DNA of 64,000 nucleotides from Dyella sp. M7H15-1 (GTDB lineage Bacteria; Pseudomonadota; Gammaproteobacteria; Xanthomonadales; Rhodanobacteraceae). Of this stretch, positions 24,498 to 33,297 are shown piece by piece (positions within the stretch are counted from its first letter, which is position 1; each line of letters opens with the position of its first letter). The notes under the pieces were generated by a model. The model searched no databases and was not told where the DNA came from. It saw only the letters and a program-made list of their open reading frames with translations. The position numbers and the translations under genes are program-made. The stretch lies in assembly GCF_004114615.1 (NCBI RefSeq), contig NZ_CP035300.1:496001-560000 (forward strand). Direction: 5' to 3'.

Positions 24498-25661
24498 GTG
24501 AAATTTGATCGTTTTGGGCTTCTAGCCTTGCGTGCCGGTACTGTGCTGGCAGGTTTGTGCGTCTGCGTCGTTGCCATCGCACAAACGGTAATCACCGTTC
24601 CCGGCATGCCGCCAGTGACCAATCCGGCTGACATGTACAGCAGCGCTGGCTACAACCTGTTCAGCCCGGCCGTGAAAGGTGCATTGCCGCGCATCTATGT
24701 GCCCAACCTGCGCTCGAACGACGTCTACGTCATCGATTCGGCCACCTTCAAGGTCGTCGACAAATTCCCGGTCGGACGCAGCCCGCAGCACGTCGTGCCT
24801 TCGTGGGACCTAAAAACGCTGTGGGTAACCAACAACGCCGAAGGCCGCACCGATGGCAGCCTCACCCCCATCGATCCGATGACCGGCAAGCCGGGCAAGG
24901 AGGTGATGGTCGACGATCCGTACAACATGTATTTCACACCCAACGGCAAGGAAGCGATCGTGGTGGCCGAGGCGCACGCGCGCCTGGATTTCCGTGATGC
25001 GCACACCATGGCGTTGAAGAGCCAGTTGCAAGTGCCCGAATGTAAGGGCATCAACCACGCCGATTTTTCGATTGACGGCAAGTACGCCATCTTCACCTGC
25101 GAATTCGGTGGCAAGGTCGCCAAGATCGATATGGTCAACCGGAAGGTGGTTGGCTATCTCCTATTGCGCAAGGGCGGCATGCCGCAGGACATCCGTGTCT
25201 CGCCCGATGGCAAGGTGTTCTACGTGGCCGACATGATGTCCGATGGCGTGTTCCTGATCGATGGCGACAGCTTCACCAAGATCGGCTTCATCAAGACCGG
25301 CATCGGCACGCATGGCATGTACCCCAGCCGCGATGGCACCAAGCTGTATGTCGCCAATCGTGGTTCGAACAAGGTACACGGTCCGCGCAACGGCCCGGGC
25401 AGTGTGTCGGTGATCGACTTCGCTACGCGCAAGGTCGTGGCCCATTGGCCGATCCCCGGCGGCGGCAGCCCGGACATGGGCAATGTCACGGCCGATGGTA
25501 AGTACCTGTGGTTGTCGGGCCGTTTCGACGACGTGGTGTACGCGTTCGACACGACTACCGGGCAGGTGAAAATCATCAAGGTCGGCATGGAGCCGCACGG
25601 CTTGGCGGTGTGGCCGCAGCCAGGCCGTTACTCGCTGGGTCACACGGGTATCATGCGCTGA
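24498..25661 (+). CDS. Exported YVTN-family beta-propeller protein
   Basis: The 387-residue protein carries a signal peptide (ALRAGTVLAGLCVCVVAIAQ) and about seven blades with typical PNLRSNDVYVIDSAT, TPNGKEAIVVAE, SPDGKVFYVAD and DGTKLYVANRGS motifs. YVTN/YncE proteins are periplasmic scaffold or binding proteins; some hold cofactors. No heme motif is present. It lies 138 bases after the creatininase-like gene and may be a separate transcript. A perfect 10-base hairpin follows. The cargo or partner is unknown. Confidence 0.82.
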   Translation: MKFDRFGLLALRAGTVLAGLCVCVVAIAQTVITVPGMPPVTNPADMYSSAGYNLFSPAVKGALPRIYVPNLRSNDVYVIDSATFKVVDKFPVGRSPQHVVPSWDLKTLWVTNNAEGRTDGSLTPIDPMTGKPGKEVMVDDPYNMYFTPNGKEAIVVAEAHARLDFRDAHTMALKSQLQVPECKGINHADFSIDGKYAIFTCEFGGKVAKIDMVNRKVVGYLLLRKGGMPQDIRVSPDGKVFYVADMMSDGVFLIDGDSFTKIGFIKTGIGTHGMYPSRDGTKLYVANRGSNKVHGPRNGPGSVSVIDFATRKVVAHWPIPGGGSPDMGNVTADGKYLWLSGRFDDVVYAFDTTTGQVKIIKVGMEPHGLAVWPQPGRYSLGHTGIMR

Positions 25662-25670
25662 TCTGACTGC

Positions 25671-25700
25671 TCGTCGTCCCGGGTTGCACAGGGACGACGA
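25671..25700 (+). terminator. Hairpin after propeller gene
   Basis: A 10-base perfect stem (tcgtcgtccc and gggacgacga) with 10-base loop is followed by atcttct. It separates the propeller gene from the convergent fabV. Confidence 0.65.
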
Positions 25701-25738
25701 ATCTTCTAGCCATGCGTGCAAAATGTGCAGCGAGCGAC

Positions 25739-26944
25739 TCAGGACTCGACCACATCAAAACGCACATCCGGATTCACATCCGCGTTGTAATCCACATCTT
25801 TGCGATCAAAGCCGAACAGGCGCAGAAAGTCGTGCTTGTAACCGGCGTAGTCGGTTTGCTCCCACAAATTGTCCGTCGTCACTGTGGGCCATAGCGCTTT
25901 GCATGCTTGCTGCACGTCATCGCGCAGTTCCCAGTCATCCAGGCGCAGGCGGCCTTCGTCGTCGGTTACTGGCGCCTTGCCATCCATGCGATACAGGCAC
26001 TGGTGGAACAGGCGGTTGATTTGCTCGATGGTGCCTTCGTGAATGTTTTTTTCCTTCATGATGCGGAACACCATGGAGACGTACAGCGGAATCACCGGAA
26101 TGGCCGAGCTGGCCTGCGTGACGACCGACTTCATCACGCCCACGTAGGCGTGCAAACCTTCGGCGGCGTAGCGCGTGCGCAGTTCGCGCGCGGTGTTGTC
26201 CAGGTGCTGCTTGGCTTGGCCGAGCGTGCCGTGCCAATAGATCGGCCAGGTGATTGCGGTGCCGACGTAGCTATAGGCGATGGTGGTGGCGTCCTTGGCC
26301 AGCACGCCGGCCTTGCTCAGCGCATCGATCCACAACGCCCAGTCTTCGCCGCCCATCACGGTGACGGTGTCCTTGATTTCCTGTTCGGTCGCCGGTTCTA
26401 CCGTGGCCTGCATCACCGTGTCGCGATGGGTGTCGACCGACGATGCGGTGAACGTATTGCCGATGGTCTTCAGCGCGGAGCGCACCACTTCACCGGTTTC
26501 CGGCATCTTGCGCACCGGCGAGGCGAGCGAATAGACCACTAGATCGATTGGACTGCCTATGTCGTTCTTGATCAGCTCGATCGCGCGCTGGCGGGTTTCG
26601 TGCGAGAACGCATCGCCATTGATCGAGCGGCTGTACAAACCGGCCTGCTTGGCCAGCTTGTCGAAGGCGGCCGAGTTGTACCAGCCGGCGGTACCTGGCT
26701 TGCTGTCGCTGGAGGGTTTTTCCAGAAACACACCCAGGGTGGCGGCGCCGTAACCGAAAGCCGCCGTGATGCGCGATGCCAGTCCGTAGCCGGTCGAGGC
26801 GCCGATCACCAGTACCCGCTTCGGGCCGCTGGCGAAAGCACCGCTGGCCTTGGTGATGTCGATTTGTTCTTGCACGTTTTTCTCGCAACCGAGCGGGTGC
26901 GCAGTGACGCAGATAAAGCCACGAACCTTGGGATGGATGATCAC
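25739..26944 (-). CDS. fabV: Enoyl-ACP reductase FabV (trans-2-enoyl-CoA reductase)
   Basis: GTG 26944 starts a 401-residue protein matching FabV along its length: [20 protein letters not shown], then the nucleotide loop [27 protein letters not shown], and the Y-x8-K active site in the [20 protein letters not shown] / K region. It reduces enoyl-ACP in the last step of fatty acid elongation, using NADH, and is the triclosan-resistant enoyl reductase type. It is monocistronic and convergent with the propeller gene. The identity is very secure. Confidence 0.96.
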   Translation of the reverse strand: MIIHPKVRGFICVTAHPLGCEKNVQEQIDITKASGAFASGPKRVLVIGASTGYGLASRITAAFGYGAATLGVFLEKPSSDSKPGTAGWYNSAAFDKLAKQAGLYSRSINGDAFSHETRQRAIELIKNDIGSPIDLVVYSLASPVRKMPETGEVVRSALKTIGNTFTASSVDTHRDTVMQATVEPATEQEIKDTVTVMGGEDWALWIDALSKAGVLAKDATTIAYSYVGTAITWPIYWHGTLGQAKQHLDNTARELRTRYAAEGLHAYVGVMKSVVTQASSAIPVIPLYVSMVFRIMKEKNIHEGTIEQINRLFHQCLYRMDGKAPVTDDEGRLRLDDWELRDDVQQACKALWPTVTTDNLWEQTDYAGYKHDFLRLFGFDRKDVDYNADVNPDVRFDVVES

Positions 26945-27037
26945 GAAGAATCCTCACGCGACGACAAACCATTCATTATAATGGGCGGAGGGAACACTCG
27001 CTGGCGAAGGGATTTTTTTTCACGAAAAGTACATGGG

Positions 27038-27772
27038 TCAAGCCTTGGCGCGGAACGTCACCACCAGCACATCCCGGTGCGCCGGCTCGCCAGGAACCAG
27101 CGGTGTGACTGGCGTAACGCCATGGAACACGCGCGGGTCATGGATCAGCGCCGAATCGAACGCATGCGTCAGCGTGAAATCACCCAGCAATTTTCCATCC
27201 GGAGCGTGAATGGTGGTGGTGCCGCTGGCGATATTGTGGCGATCCACCAGCAACACCAGCACGAAATCCACGCCATCGCGATGGCTGCCTTCGGGTGTGG
27301 GTTCGCCGGCCGAATCAACACTGGCCTCGATGCGAAATTGATGAACTTCCACGTGCCAGGTCGCTATGCTTGGTGCGAGCGAGCTGAAGAAGTCGTTGCA
27401 GAAGGCGAGGATGGTGAGCAGGCTGACGCCGTTCGCCATGGCCGGGTCGACCGGCTCGAACCATCGCTCGATATCGCCTTGCAAGGTGTTGTATTGCAGT
27501 GATTGATAGTGCGCTTGATGCGGTGCGAGTGCGACGGCACCGTGTGCGCTGGCGATAAAGGTGGCGTGCCGGCGTCGGCGGAAACGGCCTTTGGCTGCGA
27601 GATAGGGATCGGGGCCCAGATCATTCCAGCTTTGCACAAAAGCCGGCCAGTCGGTGAGCTGCCTCGCCGACGTCAGTAGCGGCTGCATGGCATCTGCGGT
27701 CACGAAGGAGAACCCATCGCGCCGCACAGCATCGAACAGCGAAGAAACTAGCGAGTCGGGCGGAGTAGGCAT
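27038..27772 (-). CDS. 2-oxoglutarate/Fe(II) dioxygenase, BsmA-like (2OG-FeII_Oxy_2)
   Basis: The 244-residue protein has GSHRDGVDFVLVLLVDRHNI, which supplies the HxD iron ligands, and ALIHDPRVFHGVTPV, which supplies the distal His. RDVLVVTFR carries the likely 2-oxoglutarate arginine. This pattern fits the family that includes L-isoleucine hydroxylase and biofilm-stress protein BsmA. It probably hydroxylates a free amino acid. It is read toward fabV, with an 80-base gap, and the hydrolase lies 62 bases upstream on the same strand. The substrate is not known. Confidence 0.8.
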   Translation of the reverse strand: MPTPPDSLVSSLFDAVRRDGFSFVTADAMQPLLTSARQLTDWPAFVQSWNDLGPDPYLAAKGRFRRRRHATFIASAHGAVALAPHQAHYQSLQYNTLQGDIERWFEPVDPAMANGVSLLTILAFCNDFFSSLAPSIATWHVEVHQFRIEASVDSAGEPTPEGSHRDGVDFVLVLLVDRHNIASGTTTIHAPDGKLLGDFTLTHAFDSALIHDPRVFHGVTPVTPLVPGEPAHRDVLVVTFRAKA

Positions 27773-27834
27773 GCAGCATTATAAGTGTTGCGCTGGTTGG
27801 AAGCATGGCGCCGAAACGATCCGGCCATGCAAGG

Positions 27835-28692
27835 TCATGCAAGCAACGCACTGGCAATATCATCAAAGCGATTGCACAACGTCGACAGATGCGCCTCGTG
27901 CGTATAGGTGGTTAGTTTGGCCGCGGGTATATCGGCTAGCGCTTCGCGCACCAGGGCAACAGGGACACTGGCATCTTTCTCACCGTGAAACACCTGCAGG
28001 GGCATGTGGATATCCTGCAAGCGGATGTCGAAAGGATGCACGAACAGGCGCATATCCCAGATAGGCCCTTTAGGTCCCTGGCGCATCGCTTCGCGTAGCA
28101 CATAGCCGAAGGTTTCGTATCGCCCGGCACTTTCGAAGGCATCGTAGTCGGCCTGGGGCAAGATGTTTTTCATCTGCGACAGGTCATCGCCCACACGTGC
28201 AACCATGTTTTTCAGCAGCAGGCGTAGCAGTGCTGGTGCATGCTTGGTGAGTTGCCAAGTGACCCGCGTCATGAAGTGCAGGTTGGCAAGAGCACGCGGC
28301 CGGTCCATGCGCCAGCCGCCAGATACGATGACTGCGCTGTGCAGGCGTTGTGGGATGCGGACTGCGCACGCAGCGGCATAAGGACCGCCACTGAAATTCC
28401 CAAGCACGGAGAATTTTTCCAGCCTGAGCGCATTGGCCAGCGCGATGACATCCATCGGCCAATCGCCAAAACCACGGTGTGGCTGAAACGTGGAACGGCC
28501 CATGCCGGGACGGTCGGGTGCAATGATGCGCAGCCCATAACGTGCGAAGGTGCCATCGCCGATCAGCAACGGCTCCAGCCGCGACGAGGGGGCGCCGTGA
28601 AAGTAGAGCACCGGGTGACCAGCAGGTGAGCCGTATTCGGCATAAGACATGCGCCTGCCATCGGTAAGTACGACGTTGCCTTCAGTCGCCAT
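27835..28692 (-). CDS. Alpha/beta-hydrolase
   Basis: ATG 28692 was chosen (gcggagggtcacc before it, GGAGGG as ribosome site); the frame itself goes back to 28809. The 285-residue product has an N-terminal strand order of an alpha/beta hydrolase: PVLYFHGAPSSR (oxyanion), GLRIIAPDRPGMGRS, and the nucleophile elbow LGNFSGGPYA (Ser). The C-terminal part has FHGEKDASVPV with the acid and THEAHLS with the histidine. It hydrolyses an ester or related bond. No substrate can be inferred. It shares direction with the dioxygenase, possibly as an operon. Confidence 0.85.
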   Translation of the reverse strand: MATEGNVVLTDGRRMSYAEYGSPAGHPVLYFHGAPSSRLEPLLIGDGTFARYGLRIIAPDRPGMGRSTFQPHRGFGDWPMDVIALANALRLEKFSVLGNFSGGPYAAACAVRIPQRLHSAVIVSGGWRMDRPRALANLHFMTRVTWQLTKHAPALLRLLLKNMVARVGDDLSQMKNILPQADYDAFESAGRYETFGYVLREAMRQGPKGPIWDMRLFVHPFDIRLQDIHMPLQVFHGEKDASVPVALVREALADIPAAKLTTYTHEAHLSTLCNRFDDIASALLA

Positions 28693-28859
28693 GGTGACCC
28701 TCCGCCATCCTCCGCACGAATTGTGCACGGTGGCGATAGGCGTTTGACGGGGTGCATGTCTCGATTTACTGACGCACAAGCTGACTCGTGCGGTAAGCCA
28801 ACACGCCAAGACTAGAGACAGGCATGCCGCTGGCCTTGGCGTAAAGCGGAGTTGTCAGC

Positions 28860-29399
28860 TCAGGTACTGGGCGAAGTGGCCGAAGACGATGCGCTGGCCG
28901 GCTTGTCTCCATGCTTTTCGTGGCCCTTGCGCCCACTCGGCGGACGGTTCTTGAACAGCTCGTCGGCCGTCTGTTTCTGCTCCGTCGACAGCACGGTGTA
29001 CAGGGCGCTGAAGGCGGAGGACAGCTTCTGCATGTTGTCCGCATTGATCTGGGCGATGTTCGCGTAGGACTTCATCGAGTCGTCCGCGTTCATCATCTCC
29101 ATGTTCTTGTGGCGATTCCTCAGGGCTTCGCCCATGCGCTGGGCGTTGTCGTGCATCACCTGGGCGTAGGCGTTCCACTGGCCCGATTCGGCATCGGTGA
29201 TGCCCAGTGCATCGTGGTAATCGCTGATCTGCTGCTCAACTTCGTCCATACGCTTTTGCATATGGGATTTCTTGGCAGCCGGTGCGGCTGATGACGATGA
29301 GGTCGATGCGGGCGCGGTGCTCTGCGCCGCGACCGTTCCGGTCAGCAGGGCAAGCGACAGTGCAACGGGTATGGCAGCCTTGCGAAGGACAATGTTCAT
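28860..29399 (-). CDS. Spy/CpxP-like periplasmic protein
   Basis: ATG 29399 with ggagc 8 bases upstream gives 179 residues: a signal peptide ending at VAAQS, a low-complexity Ser/Ala/Thr linker, and a helical domain with two degenerate LTxxQ motifs (LGITDAES and LSTEQKQ). The tail (GRKGHEKHGDKPASASSS) is again low-complexity. Proteins of this type are ATP-independent periplasmic chaperones or stress regulators. It is a stand-alone gene with no kinase or regulator next to it. Confidence 0.7.
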   Translation of the reverse strand: MNIVLRKAAIPVALSLALLTGTVAAQSTAPASTSSSSAAPAAKKSHMQKRMDEVEQQISDYHDALGITDAESGQWNAYAQVMHDNAQRMGEALRNRHKNMEMMNADDSMKSYANIAQINADNMQKLSSAFSALYTVLSTEQKQTADELFKNRPPSGRKGHEKHGDKPASASSSATSPST

Positions 29400-29513
29400 G
29401 ATGGGAAGCTCCAATTCATGAGTGCAGGTCGGATGGTAACTACAGGCCAAAATAAGTACGGACCGAAAGCGGCCCGACAAAGGCTCGAAGTGGCTGGATT
29501 ACGCTAAGGATGC

Positions 29514-29858
29514 TCAGTATCCCGGTGAATAGACCACACCCGGCGGCGGTGGCGGCGGTGGCGCTGACTGATAGACCACGCCGGGCGGTGGCTGCGACGC
29601 CGCGGCGGCGGAATTGGCGATGGCCGCGCCTACGGCCAGGCCGAGTACGCCCGCGACGATGGCTACGCCCGCATTGTTGCCGCCGCGATGGCGGCGATCC
29701 CAGCGAGGTGGCGGCGGTGGCGGTGGCCGGTGCCAGCCTGGGCCAGGACGATGGTAATACTGGTGGGCCTGGACGGGCATGGAAGGGACGACCACGGCCA
29801 GGGCGATGGCCACGGCAGCAAGCTGCCGGAGTACCGGGGTGCGAGAGGTGCGAGTCAT
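29514..29858 (-). CDS. Exported Pro-rich protein with glycine-zipper segment
   Basis: ATG 29858 is preceded by gaggaggg. The 114-residue product has a signal peptide (VAIALAVVVPSMPVQA), then proline runs, and an AGVAIVAGVLGLAVGAAIA segment that looks like a glycine-zipper membrane helix. The C-terminus repeats PPPPPGVVY. Such proteins are common in envelope fractions of proteobacteria, with poorly known function. The Spy-like gene lies 114 bases further on the same strand. Confidence 0.65.
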   Translation of the reverse strand: MTRTSRTPVLRQLAAVAIALAVVVPSMPVQAHQYYHRPGPGWHRPPPPPPPRWDRRHRGGNNAGVAIVAGVLGLAVGAAIANSAAAASQPPPGVVYQSAPPPPPPPGVVYSPGY

Positions 29859-30247
29859 CAACTTACCCTCCTCAAAATAGGCAACGTTCGTCGCATGCAC
29901 CCGGCCAGTATCGCGTGCTTGCGAAATGAAAAATTCACATGGCGATATTCGATGACGATTACTGCATCTGGCGCGTCGCTATCGCTCGCCGTGGGCGCAG
30001 TCTATGACAAATTGCGGGTAGTTTTATTCAAGGCGCAACGCCGTTTGGGGATTGGTTCATCCAGTCGACATGGCGCCTGCCCAACCGTCTGGCTCTTGCC
30101 CCACCGTCTGGCTGCAAAGTGCATGGCAATCGATTGACGCCTGTCATTGGTTGGCGCGAACCCGATTCCCACAATGGTCTTGCATGACGCGGGTCGTGGG
30201 GATCGAAGGAACCTATCTGCTCTTTCGTGGCTGAACGCCATCGAATG

Positions 30248-31360
30248 CTACGGGCTGAACACCAGCACCAGGAACACCACGAACAAGGACAGATGAACCG
30301 CGCCTTCCAACATCGTCGTGCGTGAGTTGGAGAAGGTGATGGAGCTGAGGATCAGCGTGGAAACCAACATCACCATGCCAGATGGCGCCAGCCCCAGTAA
30401 CACCGGATGACTGGTGAAAAGACTGATGCCGAGTACGGCTGGAACGGTCAGGCCCAGCGTTGAGGTCACCGCGCCCAGGCAAAGGTTGATGGCGCGTGTC
30501 AGCCGGTCTGCACGAATGGCGATCAGGGCGGAAATGCCTTCGGGTGCAAACACCAACACGGCGATCACAATGCCGCCCAGTGCGGCGGGTGCGCCGGTGA
30601 CGTCAATGCCGTAGTCGAGGATCTTCGCCATGCTCTTGGCGAGTATCACGATCGGCAGGATGTTCACCAGCAACAGCGCGAAGTGAACCAGTAGGGCTTT
30701 CTTGTCGAGTGCTTCCGGACGCTGGTGCTCCATTTCCTTGGGGTCGATCGGTTGCGCGTCCGGCGCTACGAAGTAGCCGCGATGGCGGCCGGTCTGCAAC
30801 CACAGGAAAATGCCGTACAGGCCGATGGTGAGCAGCGAAAACATCACTGCCTGCACCGGCGAGAGTGTTCCATCGTGGGTGGAAGTAGTGAAGTTCGGCA
30901 GTACTAGCGCGATGATCGTGAGCGGAATGATCACCGACAAATACGCCGACGCGCCCTTCAGGTTGTAGGTCTGCTCATAGTGCCGTATGCCGCCCATCAG
31001 CAGGCCCAACCCGACCACGCCATTGAGTACGATCATCAGCACGGCGTACATGGTGTCGCGTGCCAGCGTGGCATTGCCTTGCGAGGCCAGCATCACCGCC
31101 GAAATAAGCACCACCTCGATCACGACGATGGACAGCGTAAGCACCAGCGTGCCCAGCGGCTCGCCTAGCATCTCGGCCAGGGTCTCGGCCTCGTGCACCA
31201 CGCCGAAGGCCACCCACACGATCACCAGGAACAGCCATACAAACAGGCTCAGGGCCATGGCGTAGTTGAGATGAGTCATCCAGCCGGCTCCGAACAGCAG
31301 GAAGACCGCGACCGTAAGCCAGCCAGTAAAAGGGCGCATGGATGTCATTGTTATCCGCAT
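30248..31360 (-). CDS. chaA: ChaA-type calcium/proton (cation/H+) exchanger
   Basis: The 370-residue protein has about ten membrane helices and the acidic motifs of the CaCA superfamily: VVHEAETLAEMLGEPLGTLVLT in the first half and FAPEGISALIAIRADR in the second half, with a charged cytoplasmic loop (DAQPIDPKEMEHQRPEALDKK) between. It should export calcium, or sodium and potassium, in exchange for protons at the inner membrane. It stands alone; upstream is the structured element 31409-31702. A strong call for family; gene symbol by similarity. Confidence 0.9.
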   Translation of the reverse strand: MRITMTSMRPFTGWLTVAVFLLFGAGWMTHLNYAMALSLFVWLFLVIVWVAFGVVHEAETLAEMLGEPLGTLVLTLSIVVIEVVLISAVMLASQGNATLARDTMYAVLMIVLNGVVGLGLLMGGIRHYEQTYNLKGASAYLSVIIPLTIIALVLPNFTTSTHDGTLSPVQAVMFSLLTIGLYGIFLWLQTGRHRGYFVAPDAQPIDPKEMEHQRPEALDKKALLVHFALLLVNILPIVILAKSMAKILDYGIDVTGAPAALGGIVIAVLVFAPEGISALIAIRADRLTRAINLCLGAVTSTLGLTVPAVLGISLFTSHPVLLGLAPSGMVMLVSTLILSSITFSNSRTTMLEGAVHLSLFVVFLVLVFSP

Positions 31361-31387
31361 GGTGTCGTCGATCCTGTTTGTCGTGGG

Positions 31388-31412
31388 GATACTTAATTTA
31401 GCGTTGCCTTAA
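31388..31412. repeat. Dispersed 25-base motif, copy 1
   Basis: The sequence here contains atttagcgttgccttaag and matches copies at 41826 and 60302 at most positions. It abuts the structured element starting at 31409. Confidence 0.55.
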
Positions 31413-31702
31413 GGATGCTCTGATTTATTCCACGCACCCGGCATGACGTCCAGAAGGCCCGCAGGCTGTGCTGCGTGTCGCAGGGCAGACTGGCCGTCTG
31501 TGCAAGACGCGCGGCATAGCCTGCGGGCCTTCTGGACGTCACCCCGTCCTTTAAATTCAAGATGTTGGGGCCGCATTGTCTGCGCGTGTGGCTGCGGCCC
31601 AACGTCTTGACAGACAGCCAGTCTGCCTTCACCGTTGGGCCGCAGCCACACGCGCAGACAATGCGGTGACGAGTACGTGGAATAAATCAGAGCATCCTTT
31701 AA
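31409..31702. repeat. Structured palindromic element with terminal inverted repeats
   Basis: The roughly 294-base element has terminal inverted repeats of about 25 bases (31409-31434 and 31676-31702; outer part aaggatgctctgatttatt). Inside are two long perfect hairpins. One has a 23-base arm pair (31445-31467 and 31518-31540), the other a 34-base arm pair (31571-31604 and 31633-31666). It has no credible coding frame. A non-autonomous mobile element is the simplest reading. The terminal repeat recurs singly at 55533-55557. Confidence 0.7.
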
Positions 31703-31748
31703 GCGTAATGGCACTAACTTAAGCCGCACCTCGCTCGACAATTTTGAA

Positions 31749-32141
31749 TCAAGGCAATGCCGACCTCGCCAGTGACTTGATCCGCTCCGGATCGGTGACG
31801 CCCACCGAACGGCCGGTTTCCTTGCTGCCGCGGAAGGCGATCAGCGTGCTTTGCGTAACAATCCCTAACGCCTGCTTTTCGGTGTTCTGGTTGTCGTAGT
31901 CCAATCGCAGAATCAGTAACTTGTCGAAGGCAGGGTCTTTGGCGATGGCCTCGATGGTCGGCGCCTGTTTGCGGCAGGTGGGGCACCACGGTGCGTAAGT
32001 ATCCACCAGAATGGATTTTCCGGCCGTTTGTGCGGTTTTGAGCGCAGCGATGGTAAAGGGCTGGACGGGCTGCGCCATCGCTGGTGCACTGAGTGCAAGA
32101 CCAAGCAGGCAGAACGTGGAAAACACGCGAAGCGTAGGCAT
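31749..32141 (-). CDS. Thioredoxin-family periplasmic protein
   Basis: The 130-residue protein has a signal peptide (FCLLGLALSAPAMAQ) and a thioredoxin fold with the active site APWCPTCRKQAP near 51-62. The cis-proline region is replaced by VTQSTLIAF, in which Ser-Thr stands where Thr-Pro is usual. It is probably a periplasmic dithiol-disulfide protein. The CcdA-like membrane protein is encoded divergently 182 bases away and may be its electron source. No cytochrome c maturation genes are near. Confidence 0.85.
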   Translation of the reverse strand: MPTLRVFSTFCLLGLALSAPAMAQPVQPFTIAALKTAQTAGKSILVDTYAPWCPTCRKQAPTIEAIAKDPAFDKLLILRLDYDNQNTEKQALGIVTQSTLIAFRGSKETGRSVGVTDPERIKSLARSALP

Positions 32142-32323
32142 AGGGAACTCCCTTAGGGTGTCTTATAGCTATTTGATGGTCTGAGTGTGAGGGTTACGTT
32201 ATGTAACCCAGGGAATGGCCATGGCGAATGTCAGTGCAGAAGCTACCATGCCGTCGCATGGCGTCTATTGAGAAGTCTGATCGTGTCCGGTAAACGTCAT
32301 ACACATTGCATAGGCAAAACAAT

Positions 32324-33043
32324 ATGAGCCTGAATCCTTGGATCGCCTATGTGGCAGGCGTGCTCACCATTTTGTCGCCTTGCGTCATCCCGCTGGTGCC
32401 GATCGTGCTGGGCAGTGCGGCGCAACGTCATCGCTGGGGGCCGTTAGCGCTCGCTGCGGGGCTCGTGGTGTCGTTTACGCTGGTGGGTCTTGTCACGGCC
32501 ACGGTCGGTGCGTCGATCGGTTTGAATGGAGTCGCCATTCGTGGATGGAGCGCGGCGTTGCTGGCGGTGGTCGGGCTGATATTGCTCGTGCCACGGCTGC
32601 AGCAGCTTTTTGAGCACATTGCCAGCCCTATTGCGAATTGGGCCGCAGCGCATCAGGAAAGACTGGAGCGTTTCGGTTTGCTGGGGCAGGCGGGCATTGG
32701 TGTGCTGCTTGGCCTGGTATGGAGTCCGTGCGTGGGGCCGACGCTTGGCGCGGCGATCGTGCTGGCGGCGCAGGGCAAGGATCTTGGACAGGTGATCCTA
32801 GTGATGCTGGCCTTTGCCGCAGGCATTGCCACGGTATTGCTGGCGGTAGCATTCGCGGCGCAAGGCTTGCTTGCACGCTGGCGCAGAGGGTTGATGAGTG
32901 CAGGCGCGCGCGGCAGACAGGTGTTCGGCGTGCTCATGCTGCTGGTTGGCGTATTCATCATGACCGGAGCCGATCGACATCTGGAGACCGTATTGGTTGG
33001 CTTGCTGCCAGATTGGATGACTACCCTCTCCACATCGTTTTGA
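32324..33043 (+). CDS. CcdA/DsbD-like transmembrane electron carrier
   Basis: ATG 32324 is used (frame opens at 32306). The 239-residue protein has six predicted membrane helices and the two conserved cysteine sites of the family: TILSPCVIPLVP in helix 1 and LVWSPCVGPTLG in helix 4. It should pass electrons from cytoplasmic thioredoxin to a periplasmic partner, most likely the divergently encoded thioredoxin-like protein. No obvious strong ribosome site is seen. The family call is secure; the biological role (cytochrome assembly versus disulfide reduction) is not fixed. Confidence 0.88.
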   Translation: MSLNPWIAYVAGVLTILSPCVIPLVPIVLGSAAQRHRWGPLALAAGLVVSFTLVGLVTATVGASIGLNGVAIRGWSAALLAVVGLILLVPRLQQLFEHIASPIANWAAAHQERLERFGLLGQAGIGVLLGLVWSPCVGPTLGAAIVLAAQGKDLGQVILVMLAFAAGIATVLLAVAFAAQGLLARWRRGLMSAGARGRQVFGVLMLLVGVFIMTGADRHLETVLVGLLPDWMTTLSTSF

Positions 33044-33082
33044 CGTGCAAACACGATATTCGACCGCTCTGCCGCAATTGCG

Positions 33083-33248
33083 CTAGTGTGGTGTTTCGCA
33101 AGTAACGTGAATAAATTGCGAGTGGATTTCGTCGCGAGACAAGGCGCGAGGAGGAGTCATAGTGGGCACTATGGCGACGACGAGCAACGCAGGATCGTGG
33201 CGAAAGACGCCGGAATTTGTTCGCGTTAATTGTGAGACACCACACTAG
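33083..33248. mobile_element. Small MITE-like element with 12-base terminal repeats
   Basis: The 166-base element ends in perfect inverted repeats ctagtgtggtgt (33083-33094) and acaccacactag (33237-33248). It includes a central hairpin, catagtg-gg-cactatg. It has no coding frame and lies between the CcdA-like gene and the kinase gene. The layout resembles non-autonomous repeats of proteobacteria; the parent transposase is not in the window. Confidence 0.6.
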
Positions 33249-33297
33249 ATTCTAGGAGCTGTCTCACTTTCCGGTCTGGTCAGCAGCAGAGGGGACG

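Noticed and set aside
31393-31741. Open frames across the structured element
   Set aside because: They follow from the long inverted repeats; no family similarity, start site or conserved composition supports them.
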